Origin: Chitinophagales bacterium
GTDB lineage: Bacteria > Bacteroidota > Bacteroidia > Chitinophagales > LD1
Assembly: GCA_026129525.1 (NCBI GenBank)
Contig: JAHCHW010000005.1
Span: 248,001-312,000, forward strand
Length of the DNA: 64,000 nucleotides
Reading direction: 5' to 3'
The notes under the pieces were generated by a model. That model had not been told where the DNA came from. It saw only the letters and a program-made list of their open reading frames with translations, and made no database searches. Positions 8,268 to 16,790 of this stretch are shown here, in pieces. A program made the translations under genes and the position numbers. Within the stretch, counting starts at the first letter, position 1. Each line of letters opens with the position of its first letter.

Positions 8268-9665
8268 CTAAATAAATTTTGTCTTTAAGTCCTGAATACT
8301 CAAGCCCGCAGCTTCTTCCTTGCGTTCTTTAACATTTCGCAGGCGAAAGTTTCCGGAAGCCATCTCGTTTTCGCCAATTTCTACCATAAAGGGGATGCCT
8401 TTTTGCTCGGCATAGGTAAAGTGTTTTTGCTTTTTCACATTGCCGAGGAATATTTCTGCCGGAATATCATCATCGCGCAGGGTTTGCACCTGCTTAAAGG
8501 TAAACTCCTCCACTTCCGCATTGCGGGCAACAAACAGCACTTTTACACCTTGTGCAATGGTTTCGGGGAAAAGGTTCAGTTCTTCCATTACATCGTAAAT
8601 GCGCTCAATACCAAAACTGATACCTACCCCGCTCAGGTTCTGCCCGCCAAACATTTCGGTGAGGTTGTCGTAGCGACCACCGCCACCAACACTACCTACT
8701 TTTGCATCAAGGATTTTTACTTCAACTATTAGACCTGTATAGTAATCCAATCCGCGAGCAAGCAAAATATCGTAGATAACGTGATTGGTTCTGTCCACTT
8801 GGTTTAAATGGCTTAAAACATATCGTATCTCATCTACTCCCTTTCTGCCTAATTCAATATCCTTAAAGATTACATCAAAATAATCCAATGCCCGATCTAC
8901 ATTCTGTCTTTGTGAAAAGATGTGTTGAAGCTTAGTTAGTTGGTCTTGGGTAAAACCAACGTTGCTTAGCTCACTCATTACTCCATCGTATCCGATTTTA
9001 TCTGCCTTATCAATTATGGTAAAGAATTGGCTGGAGAGGTTTTGAGCATCAAGGTATTCAATAACTCCTTGTAGAATCTTCCTATTGTTTATTGTAACTA
9101 CAAGTTTCTGCCCGGGCTCCTGTGGGTCAAATCTTAAAAGCCGAAACACCTCAATGTAAATTTGCAGCAACTCCACCTCATTCAACAACGAGTTACTCCC
9201 AATCACATCGGCATCGCACTGGTAAAATTCCTGGTAACGCCCTTTTTGGGGTCTGTCTGCCCGCCAAACCGGACCTATATGAAAACGCTTAAACGGAAAA
9301 GCAAGTTTATCCTGATGTTGTACTACGTAGCGCGCTAAAGGAACGGTGAGGTCGTAACGAAGACCTTTCTCACTTATTAAAGTAGTAGCTTCTTGCGAAG
9401 TCAGATTTCGAATTTCGAATTTCGAATTTCGGATTTCAGAAAAGTAATCACCCGAATTCAAAATCTTAAACAACAATTTGTCTCCTTCTTCGCCATACTT
9501 GCCGGTGAGGGTTTCCAGGCGCTCAATAGCCGGTGTTTCAATTTGCTCAAAGCCGTATTTGCGAAACACACTTTTAATGATATCGAAAATGTAGTTGCGC
9601 TTGGCTACTTCCTGCGGCAGAAAATCGCGGGTTCCTTTGCTTAACGATGGTTTTATTTTGCTCAT
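8268..9665 (-). CDS. hisS: Histidyl-tRNA synthetase
   Basis: Class II synthetase charging tRNA-His. Start set at ATG 9663-9665, giving 'MSKIKPSLSKGTRDFLP'; an upstream in-frame codon lies within a palindrome and is not credible. Motif 2 region 'RADRPQKGRYQEFYQCD', histidine-A loop 'RGLDYYTG', 'GGGGRYD' and the C-terminal anticodon-binding domain are all present. 465 residues, normal length. Within the variable loop before 'EKGLRYDLTVPLARY' (residues about 76-88) the coding sequence is a 7-nt tandem repeat, translated as an IRN/EIRN-rich segment; see the repeat at 9405-9439. Confidence 0.96.
   Translation of the reverse strand: MSKIKPSLSKGTRDFLPQEVAKRNYIFDIIKSVFRKYGFEQIETPAIERLETLTGKYGEEGDKLLFKILNSGDYFSEIRNSKFEIRNLTSQEATTLISEKGLRYDLTVPLARYVVQHQDKLAFPFKRFHIGPVWRADRPQKGRYQEFYQCDADVIGSNSLLNEVELLQIYIEVFRLLRFDPQEPGQKLVVTINNRKILQGVIEYLDAQNLSSQFFTIIDKADKIGYDGVMSELSNVGFTQDQLTKLQHIFSQRQNVDRALDYFDVIFKDIELGRKGVDEIRYVLSHLNQVDRTNHVIYDILLARGLDYYTGLIVEVKILDAKVGSVGGGGRYDNLTEMFGGQNLSGVGISFGIERIYDVMEELNLFPETIAQGVKVLFVARNAEVEEFTFKQVQTLRDDDIPAEIFLGNVKKQKHFTYAEQKGIPFMVEIGENEMASGNFRLRNVKERKEEAAGLSIQDLKTKFI
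9405..9439. repeat. 7-nt tandem repeat ATTTCGA inside hisS
   Basis: Five consecutive 7-nt units (ATTTCGA x3, ATTTCGG, ATTTCAG). It is in frame within hisS and falls in a loop that varies between HisRS proteins, so the gene stays intact. Confidence 0.75.
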
Positions 9666-9680
9666 AGTGTATTTTCTGTT

Positions 9681-9717
9681 TTGGACAAATTTGCAATCCA
9701 ATTGCAAATTTGTCCAA
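9681..9717. repeat. Perfect 17-bp palindrome between phosphatase gene and hisS
   Basis: TTGGACAAATTTGCAAT (9681-9697), a 3-nt loop CCA, then the exact complement (9701-9717). It starts 2 bases after the stop codon of the phosphatase gene (minus strand). It could form a strong hairpin at the phosphatase mRNA 3' end, as terminator or as an RNA-stability element; no U-run follows. The GATTGCAAATC-like core resembles the inner hairpin of the RAYT element at 44667-44685. Confidence 0.6.
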
Positions 9718-9719
9718 GT

Positions 9720-10181
9720 TTAATTTTGGCGGAGCCTTTCAATTATCTTATCGGTTGCCACATCCAGCATGTCGTACACACTCTGATAATGGGCTTCGCT
9801 TAAGCCATACGGATCGGGTACTGCGCGGTTTTTGCCCGGCTCTACTTCATTTAATATCAGCAATATTTTCTGTTCCTGCTCTTTGCCGTTTGCCATGTTG
9901 CGTACATCGGTAAAATTGGAGCTATCCATTACATAAATAATGTCGTAGTAATCTAAATCGCTTTCAGTAATCGGGCGCGAACGCTGGTAGGTAATATCAA
10001 TGCCGTTGGCTTTCATTACGGCAATTGATTTCGGGTTCGGCAACTCGCCTTCGTGCCAGTTCGATGTTCCGGCAGAGTCAATTTCCCAGTTTAATCCCAA
10101 TTTTTCGGCTTTGTGTTGCAGTAAGCCGTGCGCTATAGGCGAGCGGCAAATGTTGCCGAGGCAAACCATCAGTATTTTCAT
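9720..10181 (-). CDS. Low-molecular-weight protein-tyrosine phosphatase
   Basis: Cytoplasmic phosphatase of the LMW-PTP/arsenate-reductase fold. The 153-residue product has the P-loop 'CLGNICRSP' (catalytic Cys7, Arg13) and the general-acid loop 'DPYG' with Asp123, both complete. In other bacteria these act on tyrosine kinases of polysaccharide export (Wzb type) or on stress proteins; here no kinase is adjacent, so the target is open. Confidence 0.93.
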   Translation of the reverse strand: MKILMVCLGNICRSPIAHGLLQHKAEKLGLNWEIDSAGTSNWHEGELPNPKSIAVMKANGIDITYQRSRPITESDLDYYDIIYVMDSSNFTDVRNMANGKEQEQKILLILNEVEPGKNRAVPDPYGLSEAHYQSVYDMLDVATDKIIERLRQN

Positions 10182-10220
10182 TTTCAGTTTCAGATTTTAG
10201 AAGGCGAATTGAACATTGCG

Positions 10221-11990
10221 CTATTTCACCATCAGGCGCTTTGTTATTTCTTTTCCTCCAATTTGGCAGCGAATGAAATAAACTCCGGCAGAAAAGTTCT
10301 GTGTATTGAGGAAGTATTTGTTGTCGCCCGCTTTGGTGGCGCCTTCATACACCGTTTGTATTTTCTCTCCAAGCACATTCAGGCAATCAATGGTTATGGG
10401 CAGTGCCGCGGTTGTCTCAATTGGCAAACACGTAATTCCTTTGGAAGGATTCGGAAAAATTTGACCGATAACTGATGACTGTTGACTTATGTCTTCTACT
10501 CCGGTTGCTCCCAACACTTTAAAGTTGTAGAAGCCCGTTGGTGCTGTAATGGGGCGCACCTGCTGCTTGCTGTTGTTTGCCTGTGCATGTATGTAATAGA
10601 AAACTTCCGTTCCGGCAGGTTGAGCAGGGATGATGCCTTCGTAATGGTCGCCAAATACATCGTACATGGGCACCGATTGATAGGGCTGTGTGGTATCAGT
10701 AGTGTAATACAGCGTGGCTGATTGAATGCCGCTGCGGTGCTCAATATAGGCGAAGGCAGTATATCCGAAAGAGGTATCGTAGGTATCGCGCAGGCGTTTG
10801 TGCTGTATAAGCAACGGCTCGCTGGCGCCAATTTCGTGCGTAATGCAATGCAAAGCGCCCGATGCGGGAATGCTAGAAGTAGAATTTATTCCTACCACCC
10901 TATAGCCCGGGCAGGCTTCGCGCCATATTCGCAAGGCGGTGGTATCGGTTGGTATATTGTAGGTGGGAACAATAATGGTTTTGTTGATGAACGAAGCATT
11001 GGTGTATGTAAGATAATCGCCCGAGCCGCTAGGCCATTGACCGTTATCGGATGGCATAGGAATACGCACTACCCGCCAGTCGGTACCGAATGCCGTTTGA
11101 AAATTGCTGAGCACATATTGCAGGTTCGCCTCAATTTGCGGACCATCGGCAATACCCTGCGGATACTCGCCCACCATAATGGTTTCTTCGTCCAGCAGTT
11201 TCATGTGCATATCAATATGGTGTATGCCATCGTACGGCAGTGTTTCCATTTTTATGTAGCGGTTAATACCCTGAAACTTCCACATAATGGAATCAATTTC
11301 CGCCTCGGTATGGTTGGCGCCAAAGCCTGCTGCCGGTTTATTGTCGTTCAAAATAAGTTTTGACGAAAAAGCCGTTCCCAATCCATCGCTCATAAAATTT
11401 CCGCCAGTTGCCACAAAATTGTACGGTGCTACAGTGGTGCTGTACATGGTTAACCCCAACGCCTTTGCTATCCCCGCAGGAACGGTATCGTCCTTAGGGC
11501 GGGTAATGCGGTTGTAAATCCAGTCAACCAAAGCCAGCGAATCTACCTTGTTGTAATAAATATTGTTGGGTCCGTAATCGCGGCTCCATACCGAATTGAA
11601 AGGTGCCACAATGCAGGTTACGTTCGAAGTATCAATGCCGTTGTTCAACAAACTGGTGTAAACCGTATTCGGATTATCGGTAACCACATACATGCGGCAT
11701 TCTTCTCTTCCATAACGTATAATCTGGCGGAGCATGGATGTGTAGGATGTCCAGGTAACCATGTAGCCGTCCATTTCTTCCCACTCGGCAGCAGTGCGAA
11801 CCGGAAGTGTTGGGGGGGTGGTAATCCCCACAATGGAACTTGCTGCACCGGCATCGAAAGTGATATAGGGAGCCAGCAGTTTTTCTTCATTGCTCAGATA
11901 TTTGGGCAAGCCCGGATTATCGTCCGAAAAATCCTGAGCAAAAATTAATGGCGAGCAAAAAACCGCGAGTAAAAAAACCGGAACCTTCAT
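10221..11990 (-). CDS. Secreted peptidylarginine deiminase-like protein with T9SS sorting domain
   Basis: Start set at ATG 11988-11990, which opens a signal peptide (cleavage after 'LIFAQ'). The guanidine-modifying fold spans about residues 60-390 with all catalytic positions of the Porphyromonas enzyme family visible: Asp138 in 'SVWSRDYGP', His258 and Asp260 in 'IHHIDMH', Asn331 in 'YTNASFIN' and the nucleophile Cys382 in 'GALHCITHEIG'. An Ig-like domain follows (about 395-500), then a T9SS C-terminal sorting domain ending 'KEITKRLMVK'. The architecture (signal, PAD, Ig-like, CTD) matches Porphyromonas gingivalis PPAD. The activity could be peptidylarginine deimination or agmatine deimination; secretion favours an extracellular peptide substrate (inference). 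Confidence 0.9.
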   Translation of the reverse strand: MKVPVFLLAVFCSPLIFAQDFSDDNPGLPKYLSNEEKLLAPYITFDAGAASSIVGITTPPTLPVRTAAEWEEMDGYMVTWTSYTSMLRQIIRYGREECRMYVVTDNPNTVYTSLLNNGIDTSNVTCIVAPFNSVWSRDYGPNNIYYNKVDSLALVDWIYNRITRPKDDTVPAGIAKALGLTMYSTTVAPYNFVATGGNFMSDGLGTAFSSKLILNDNKPAAGFGANHTEAEIDSIMWKFQGINRYIKMETLPYDGIHHIDMHMKLLDEETIMVGEYPQGIADGPQIEANLQYVLSNFQTAFGTDWRVVRIPMPSDNGQWPSGSGDYLTYTNASFINKTIIVPTYNIPTDTTALRIWREACPGYRVVGINSTSSIPASGALHCITHEIGASEPLLIQHKRLRDTYDTSFGYTAFAYIEHRSGIQSATLYYTTDTTQPYQSVPMYDVFGDHYEGIIPAQPAGTEVFYYIHAQANNSKQQVRPITAPTGFYNFKVLGATGVEDISQQSSVIGQIFPNPSKGITCLPIETTAALPITIDCLNVLGEKIQTVYEGATKAGDNKYFLNTQNFSAGVYFIRCQIGGKEITKRLMVK

Positions 11991-12074
11991 AACCTGAATT
12001 TGTTGCGGATTGAAAATAAAACCTTTTGAACGAACCGACATTCTTTGTTACTTAGCCGAACTAATTGCTACAAC

Positions 12075-12410
12075 ATGCCACAGTTTATTCTGCTCATCCG
12101 CGAAGACCTCTCGAAATATCCGCGAGCTGAAGAGGAATTAAAAGCCGTGATTCAGGCGCATTCCGACTGGGCACGCGAACTCTCCGCCAGAGGAATTTTT
12201 AAAGACGGCAACGGCATTGGCAGCGAAGGAAGACTGATTGAAATGATAAATGGCGATTTGATTGTGCAGCCCATCCGCGATGTGCGCGAAGGCGTGGGCG
12301 GCTACTACATTATTGAAGCCGATGATTTATATGCCGCAGTCGAAATTGCCAAGCAATGCCCAACCTATAAAGATGGCGATTTGGTGGAGGTGAGGCCGCT
12401 GGGAGCATGA
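12075..12410 (+). CDS. YCII-related domain protein
   Basis: 111 residues starting at ATG 12075 ('MPQFILLIRED'). Dimeric alpha-beta barrel-like sequence with the pattern of YCII proteins ('GGYYIIEADDLYAAVEIAKQCP', ending in VEVRPL), common downstream of sigma-factor or reporter-type loci. Its function is not known. It overlaps mnmE by four bases (ATGA), so the two are translationally coupled. Divergent from the deiminase gene. Confidence 0.82.
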   Translation: MPQFILLIREDLSKYPRAEEELKAVIQAHSDWARELSARGIFKDGNGIGSEGRLIEMINGDLIVQPIRDVREGVGGYYIIEADDLYAAVEIAKQCPTYKDGDLVEVRPLGA

Positions 12411-13855
12411 TAAACTCAGATACTATTGTTGCCCTTGCCACTCCGCCCGGCACCGGGGCTATTGCCGTTATCCGTTTATCGGGCAAAGAAGCAATCTCCA
12501 TTACCACAAAAGTTTTTAAGGGTAAAAATTTAGAAACGCAACCATCACATACTGTTCATTATGGATATATTGTTGATGCGAACACAACCCCGAAAGGGTT
12601 AGAAACCCCTTCGGGGTTAAGCAACGAGGCTGTTATTGACGAAGTAATGGTTTCACTTTTCCGTGCACCCAAAAGTTTTACAACCGAAGATGTAGTTGAA
12701 ATTAGTTGCCACGGCTCGCCTTTTATTGCCGAACAAATTATTCAACTGCTGATAAAAAACGGGGCGCGTGCCGCCAAACCCGGAGAGTTTACGTTGCGCG
12801 CTTTTATGAACGGACGTATTGATTTGGCACAAGCCGAAGCCGTTGCCGATTTAATTGCTTCCGACTCATCTGCTTCGCACGATGTTGCGATTAAACAAAT
12901 GCGCGGAGGTTTCAGCACACAAATAAAAGACCTTCGCCAGCGCCTGCTCAACTTCACATCGCTTATGGAACTCGAGCTCGATTTTGCCGAAGAAGATGTA
13001 GAGTTTGCCAACCGCGAACAGCTGCTAAAACTGGTGGATGAAATTCAAGCACACCTAAAGCCGTTAATTGAATCGTTCAAACTCGGCAACGTAATTAAGC
13101 ATGGAGTGAATACTGTTATTATTGGTAAACCCAATGCCGGTAAATCAACCCTGCTGAATGCTTTATTGAATGAAGAGCGCGCCATTGTTTCCAGTATTCC
13201 CGGCACCACGCGCGATACTATTGAGGAAGTGATGAACATTAATGGCATTCAATTCCGCTTTATTGACACAGCCGGCATACGCAGCACGGCAGATTTAATA
13301 GAAGAAGAAGGAGTAAAGCGCGCCATAGAAAAACTCAAGCAGTCATCGGTTTACATTTACCTGTTCGATGTTAACTCCACTACACCCGAAGAACTGCTGC
13401 ATGATGTGCAACAATTAGAGTTAACCGAATTTGAAGGCTTAATTGTCGGCAACAAAATTGACACCGCCCACTGGAACGACACCACTAAGTTTTACTGGGT
13501 ATTAAAGAATCATCCCTCTACCTCTGCCATCAATCTGCACGAACATCTTCAGTTTATTTCTGCATCGCAGGGGAAAAATATTGATGTGCTCAAACAGAAA
13601 CTGTTTTCGATGGTGGCGCAAAAACCCGGCCCGCAAAACAATACCGTGGTTGCCAACATTCGCCATTACGAAGCACTTATCAATGCTAACACCGCATTAA
13701 GTGATGTGAAAACCGGGGTGCAAAACGGCATTACCAGTGAGCTTGTTTCCCTCGACCTAAAACGCTCACTCAACTACCTCGGAGAAATTTCGGGTGAGGT
13801 AACGAATGAGGAGATACTGGGAAATATTTTTTCGAAGTTTTGCATTGGCAAATAA
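12407..13855 (+). CDS. mnmE: tRNA modification GTPase MnmE (TrmE)
   Basis: With MnmG it makes the cmnm5 modification of U34 in certain tRNAs. 482 residues: N-terminal folate-binding domain ('MINSDTIVALATPPGTGAIAVIR' region), helical domain, G domain with 'GKPNAGKSTLLN' (P-loop) and 'DTAG', and the C-terminal 'FCIGK' with the catalytic Cys. Residues 59-70 are an insertion in the N-terminal domain coded by a 33-nt double palindrome (12586-12618). The gene overlaps the YCII gene by 4 bases and abuts mutY directly. Confidence 0.97.
   Translation: MINSDTIVALATPPGTGAIAVIRLSGKEAISITTKVFKGKNLETQPSHTVHYGYIVDANTTPKGLETPSGLSNEAVIDEVMVSLFRAPKSFTTEDVVEISCHGSPFIAEQIIQLLIKNGARAAKPGEFTLRAFMNGRIDLAQAEAVADLIASDSSASHDVAIKQMRGGFSTQIKDLRQRLLNFTSLMELELDFAEEDVEFANREQLLKLVDEIQAHLKPLIESFKLGNVIKHGVNTVIIGKPNAGKSTLLNALLNEERAIVSSIPGTTRDTIEEVMNINGIQFRFIDTAGIRSTADLIEEEGVKRAIEKLKQSSVYIYLFDVNSTTPEELLHDVQQLELTEFEGLIVGNKIDTAHWNDTTKFYWVLKNHPSTSAINLHEHLQFISASQGKNIDVLKQKLFSMVAQKPGPQNNTVVANIRHYEALINANTALSDVKTGVQNGITSELVSLDLKRSLNYLGEISGEVTNEEILGNIFSKFCIGK
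12586..12618. repeat. 33-nt double palindrome inside mnmE
   Basis: AACCCCGAAAGGGTT (12586-12600), spacer AGA, AACCCCTTCGGGGTT (12604-12618). Each half is a near-perfect palindrome and the two halves are also complementary to each other. Length is 33 nt (11 codons), so the reading frame is kept. Confidence 0.8.
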
Positions 13856-14899
13856 ATGCGTCCATCCTTTTCCTCCACCCTCTTAAAATGGAACCGCCTG
13901 CACAACAAAAGGCAAATGCCCTGGAAAGGCGAAAAAAATCCGTACTACATCTGGCTTTCGGAAATCATTTTGCAACAAACGCGTGTTGAGCAAGGCTTGC
14001 CCTACTTCGAAAAGTTTAAAAAAGCATTTCCTACTGTTCAACATTTGGCAAAAGCACCTGCCGATAAAGTGATGAAACTGTGGCAAGGATTGGGCTATTA
14101 CTCCCGTGCACGCAATTTGCATTTTACAGCTAAGCATGTTGCCAACAAGCTCAACGGACAATTCCCCGTAACCTTTGAAGAACTACGCAAACTAAAGGGC
14201 GTTGGCGATTACACTGCTGCTGCTATTGCTTCGTTTGCCTATAATGAAAAAAGGGCGGTGGTGGATGGAAATGTTATACGGGTGCTTTCGCGTGTTTTCG
14301 GGATAGAAACTCCGTTTGATACCGTTGCGGGCAAAAAGGAATTTGCTGCATTAGCACAGCAACTGATTGATGCCAAAAAGCCCGGAGTTTACAATCAGGC
14401 AATAATGGATTTCGGTTCATTGGTTTGCGTGCCGGCAAAGCCTCTTTGTAATATATGCCCGTTCAAGAAAAATTGTGTTGCCAACAAAACCGAAAGAGTG
14501 TACGAATTGCCTGTTCGGGCAAAAAAAACGGCAATAAAACAACGTTGGTTCAATTACTTACTGCTTAAAAATGAAACTGAAATTGTTGTTCAAAAACGAA
14601 CCGGGAAAGACATCTGGCACGGCTTATATCAACTTCCGCTTATTGAGGTTTCAAGCAAAAATTCCGGAAATGAGTTAAATGCGTTATTAAGAAAAACAGC
14701 CTGCCAAGTCGCATCAAAACATTCGGTTTCACAATTGCTGTCGCACCAAAAAATTCATTTCACCTTTTATGAAATTGAGATAAAAGATGTTTCAAAACTG
14801 CATTTGCCCGACACGCAGAAAATTAAACTGAAAAATTTGCACAAGTATGCCTTTCCCCGAACCATTCATTTGTATTTAAAGCAAAACTCTTTACTTTAG
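13856..14899 (+). CDS. mutY: A/G-specific adenine DNA glycosylase
   Basis: Removes adenine mispaired with 8-oxoguanine. 347 residues with catalytic-region 'IILQQTRVEQG' (Glu about 45), helix-hairpin-helix 'LKGVGDYTAAAIASFAY' followed by 'VVDGNVIRVLSR' (catalytic Asp), the 4Fe-4S ligands in 'CVPAKPLCNICPFKKNC' and a C-terminal NUDIX-like 8-oxoG recognition domain. The start codon follows the mnmE stop without a gap. First gene of the conserved mutY-ssb-gldE-gldD order. Confidence 0.96.
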   Translation: MRPSFSSTLLKWNRLHNKRQMPWKGEKNPYYIWLSEIILQQTRVEQGLPYFEKFKKAFPTVQHLAKAPADKVMKLWQGLGYYSRARNLHFTAKHVANKLNGQFPVTFEELRKLKGVGDYTAAAIASFAYNEKRAVVDGNVIRVLSRVFGIETPFDTVAGKKEFAALAQQLIDAKKPGVYNQAIMDFGSLVCVPAKPLCNICPFKKNCVANKTERVYELPVRAKKTAIKQRWFNYLLLKNETEIVVQKRTGKDIWHGLYQLPLIEVSSKNSGNELNALLRKTACQVASKHSVSQLLSHQKIHFTFYEIEIKDVSKLHLPDTQKIKLKNLHKYAFPRTIHLYLKQNSLL

Positions 14900-14952
14900 A
14901 AAATAATACTGCTACGTTAGCGGCTTCATTCGCACATTAATAATTTACAGCT

Positions 14953-15381
14953 ATGGTAAACAAAGTTTTTCTGATAGGACGTTTGGGCAAAGACCCCGTT
15001 ATTAAACATTTTCAAAACGATAATGCCATTGCCGAGTTTCCGCTGGCAACTACCGAATCGTATAAAGACCGAGAGGGCAAATGGGTAGATGTTACCGATT
15101 GGCACAACATTAAACTGCCCAACAAGTTTATGGCAGAGCGCGCTGAAAAGTATTTGAAAAAGGGAAGCCAGATTTTTGTTGAAGGCAAAATACGCACCCG
15201 TTCGTACGATGATAAAGACGGCAATAAGCGTTACATTACTGAAATAGTAGTGGAAACATTCCGCATGCTCGACAAAAAATCCGATGGCGCTTCATCCGAT
15301 AGCGGAGGCGCTTATGCCCCCACCGCTAATCAGGAATCGGCATCGGTAGCACCGGCTGTTGATGACGATTTACCGTTTTAA
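14953..15381 (+). CDS. ssb: Single-stranded DNA-binding protein
   Basis: 142 residues: N-terminal OB-fold (about 1-108, starting 'MVNKVFLIGRLGKDP'), Ser/Ala-rich linker, and the acidic C-terminal tip 'DDDLPF' that recruits replication and repair proteins. 53 bases separate it from mutY, with room for its own promoter. Confidence 0.97.
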   Translation: MVNKVFLIGRLGKDPVIKHFQNDNAIAEFPLATTESYKDREGKWVDVTDWHNIKLPNKFMAERAEKYLKKGSQIFVEGKIRTRSYDDKDGNKRYITEIVVETFRMLDKKSDGASSDSGGAYAPTANQESASVAPAVDDDLPF

Positions 15382-15390
15382 CTGAAATAA

Positions 15391-15411
15391 TGCAGCACCT
15401 TTAATGCTGCA
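15391..15411 (+). promoter_or_regulatory. Hairpin between ssb and gldE
   Basis: TGCAGCA (15391-15397) pairs with TGCTGCA (15405-15411), 7-nt loop. It ends two bases before the GTG start of gldE, so it would occlude the ribosome site of that gene or mark the end of ssb; there is no U-run. Confidence 0.4.
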
Positions 15412-15413
15412 AA

Positions 15414-16790
15414 GTGAAAATAAATTACACTGCTTTGGATAGTGACCCCGTTCCGCTTGGTTTACTCTTGTCTGTTTCGGTTACAGGTACCGAACTGTTA
15501 ATTGCCAACGCCATTATTTTCCTTCTCATCATTTGTTCCGCACTTATGTCTTCAAGCGAAATTGCTTTTTTTTCGCTCACGGGTCCCGAAGTGGAGCAAC
15601 TGAAAGAAAGCGATGACAGTACAGACAACCGCGTTGCTGCCTTGCTTCAAACACCGCGTTATTTGCTTTCAACCATGTTGGTTACAAATAACCTTGTAAA
15701 TATCGGAGTGGTTATCACTTCGTACTTTGTTACACGCGGCATATTCGATTTAATGGGGTTGGCAGAAAATTTTTCGCTCGGCTCGCTGGTTATTCCCCGA
15801 TACGGAATTGAGTTTGTGTGGAATGTGGTAATAGTAACTTTTATATTGGTGTTATTTGGCGAAGCCATTCCTAAAATTTTTGCCGCACATAACAAAATCA
15901 AAATTGCACGGGCCATGTCGGGCGTGTTTGTGGTGCTCAACAAATTTCTTGCGCCCGTAAACTTTGTGTTGGTAGGTTCAACACGAACACTCGAAAAACG
16001 ATTAAAACGCTATAACACCGAAATTGATTTGGCTGAAATAAATAAAGCCATTGAAATTACGGTAGAGTCGAAAGAAGAGAAACAGGACGCACGCCTGCTT
16101 AAAGGCATTGTGTATTTCGGAAACATTGATGTAAAACAAGTAATGCGCCCCCGTACCGAAGTAGCCGCCATTGATACCGAACTAAACTTTGCCGAGCTGA
16201 TGGCGTATGTGCGCGAAATGGGCTATTCGCGCTTTCCGGTTTACAAAGAAAACTTAGACCATGTTGCAGGTGTGCTGAACGTAAAAGATTTGCTGGCGCA
16301 CATAGGCAAGTCCGAAAATTTTGAATGGCAGAGTTTGGTGCGCGAACCGTTGTTTGTGCCCGAAAGCAAAAAAATTGATGACCTGTTGCGCGAAATTCAG
16401 GAGAGCAGAAAACATTTGGCAATAGTGGTAGATGAGTTTGGCGGCACTTCGGGCATCATTACATTGGAAGATATTATTGAAGAAGTGGTGGGCGATATTA
16501 AGGATGAGTTTGACGAAGCCACCGATGGTGAATTCAAAAAGATTGACGACAAGAATTTTCTGTTCGAGGGCAAAGTGCAGTTAGTAGATGTTTGTCGTTG
16601 GATGGAAATTGCTGCCGATACATTTGAAGAAGTGCGTGGCGAGGCTGAAACCTTAGGTGGTTTAGTTTTAGAGTTGGCGCATCGCATTCCCAAAAACGGG
16701 GAGGAAGTTAAATTTGGCAACTATAAATTCACCGTGGTTTCGGTTAGCAACAACCGTATTGAAAAAGTAAAAGTTACCAATGAAGCGTAG
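15414..16790 (+). CDS. gldE: Gliding motility-associated protein GldE (CNNM/HlyC-CorC family)
   Basis: 458 residues with three to four membrane helices in a DUF21/CNNM domain (about 30-200, 'SSSEIAFFSLTGPEVEQL'), a CBS pair (about 220-350, 'VDEFGGTSGIITLEDIIEEVVGDI') and a C-terminal CorC_HlyC transport-associated domain. Position after ssb and before gldD is the arrangement known for gldE of gliding Bacteroidota. Start taken at GTG 15414; a hairpin lies just before it. In Flavobacterium, GldE supports GldD/T9SS function. Confidence 0.92.
   Translation: MKINYTALDSDPVPLGLLLSVSVTGTELLIANAIIFLLIICSALMSSSEIAFFSLTGPEVEQLKESDDSTDNRVAALLQTPRYLLSTMLVTNNLVNIGVVITSYFVTRGIFDLMGLAENFSLGSLVIPRYGIEFVWNVVIVTFILVLFGEAIPKIFAAHNKIKIARAMSGVFVVLNKFLAPVNFVLVGSTRTLEKRLKRYNTEIDLAEINKAIEITVESKEEKQDARLLKGIVYFGNIDVKQVMRPRTEVAAIDTELNFAELMAYVREMGYSRFPVYKENLDHVAGVLNVKDLLAHIGKSENFEWQSLVREPLFVPESKKIDDLLREIQESRKHLAIVVDEFGGTSGIITLEDIIEEVVGDIKDEFDEATDGEFKKIDDKNFLFEGKVQLVDVCRWMEIAADTFEEVRGEAETLGGLVLELAHRIPKNGEEVKFGNYKFTVVSVSNNRIEKVKVTNEA

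Noticed and set aside
9666..9707. Upstream start for hisS
   Set aside because: It falls within the 17-bp palindrome and adds residues not seen in HisRS; ATG at 9665 gives the usual N-terminus.
10722..11363. 213-codon plus-strand frame within the deiminase gene
   Set aside because: It is antisense to the catalytic region of the deiminase, whose motifs are all intact; the amino-acid sequence shows no domain.
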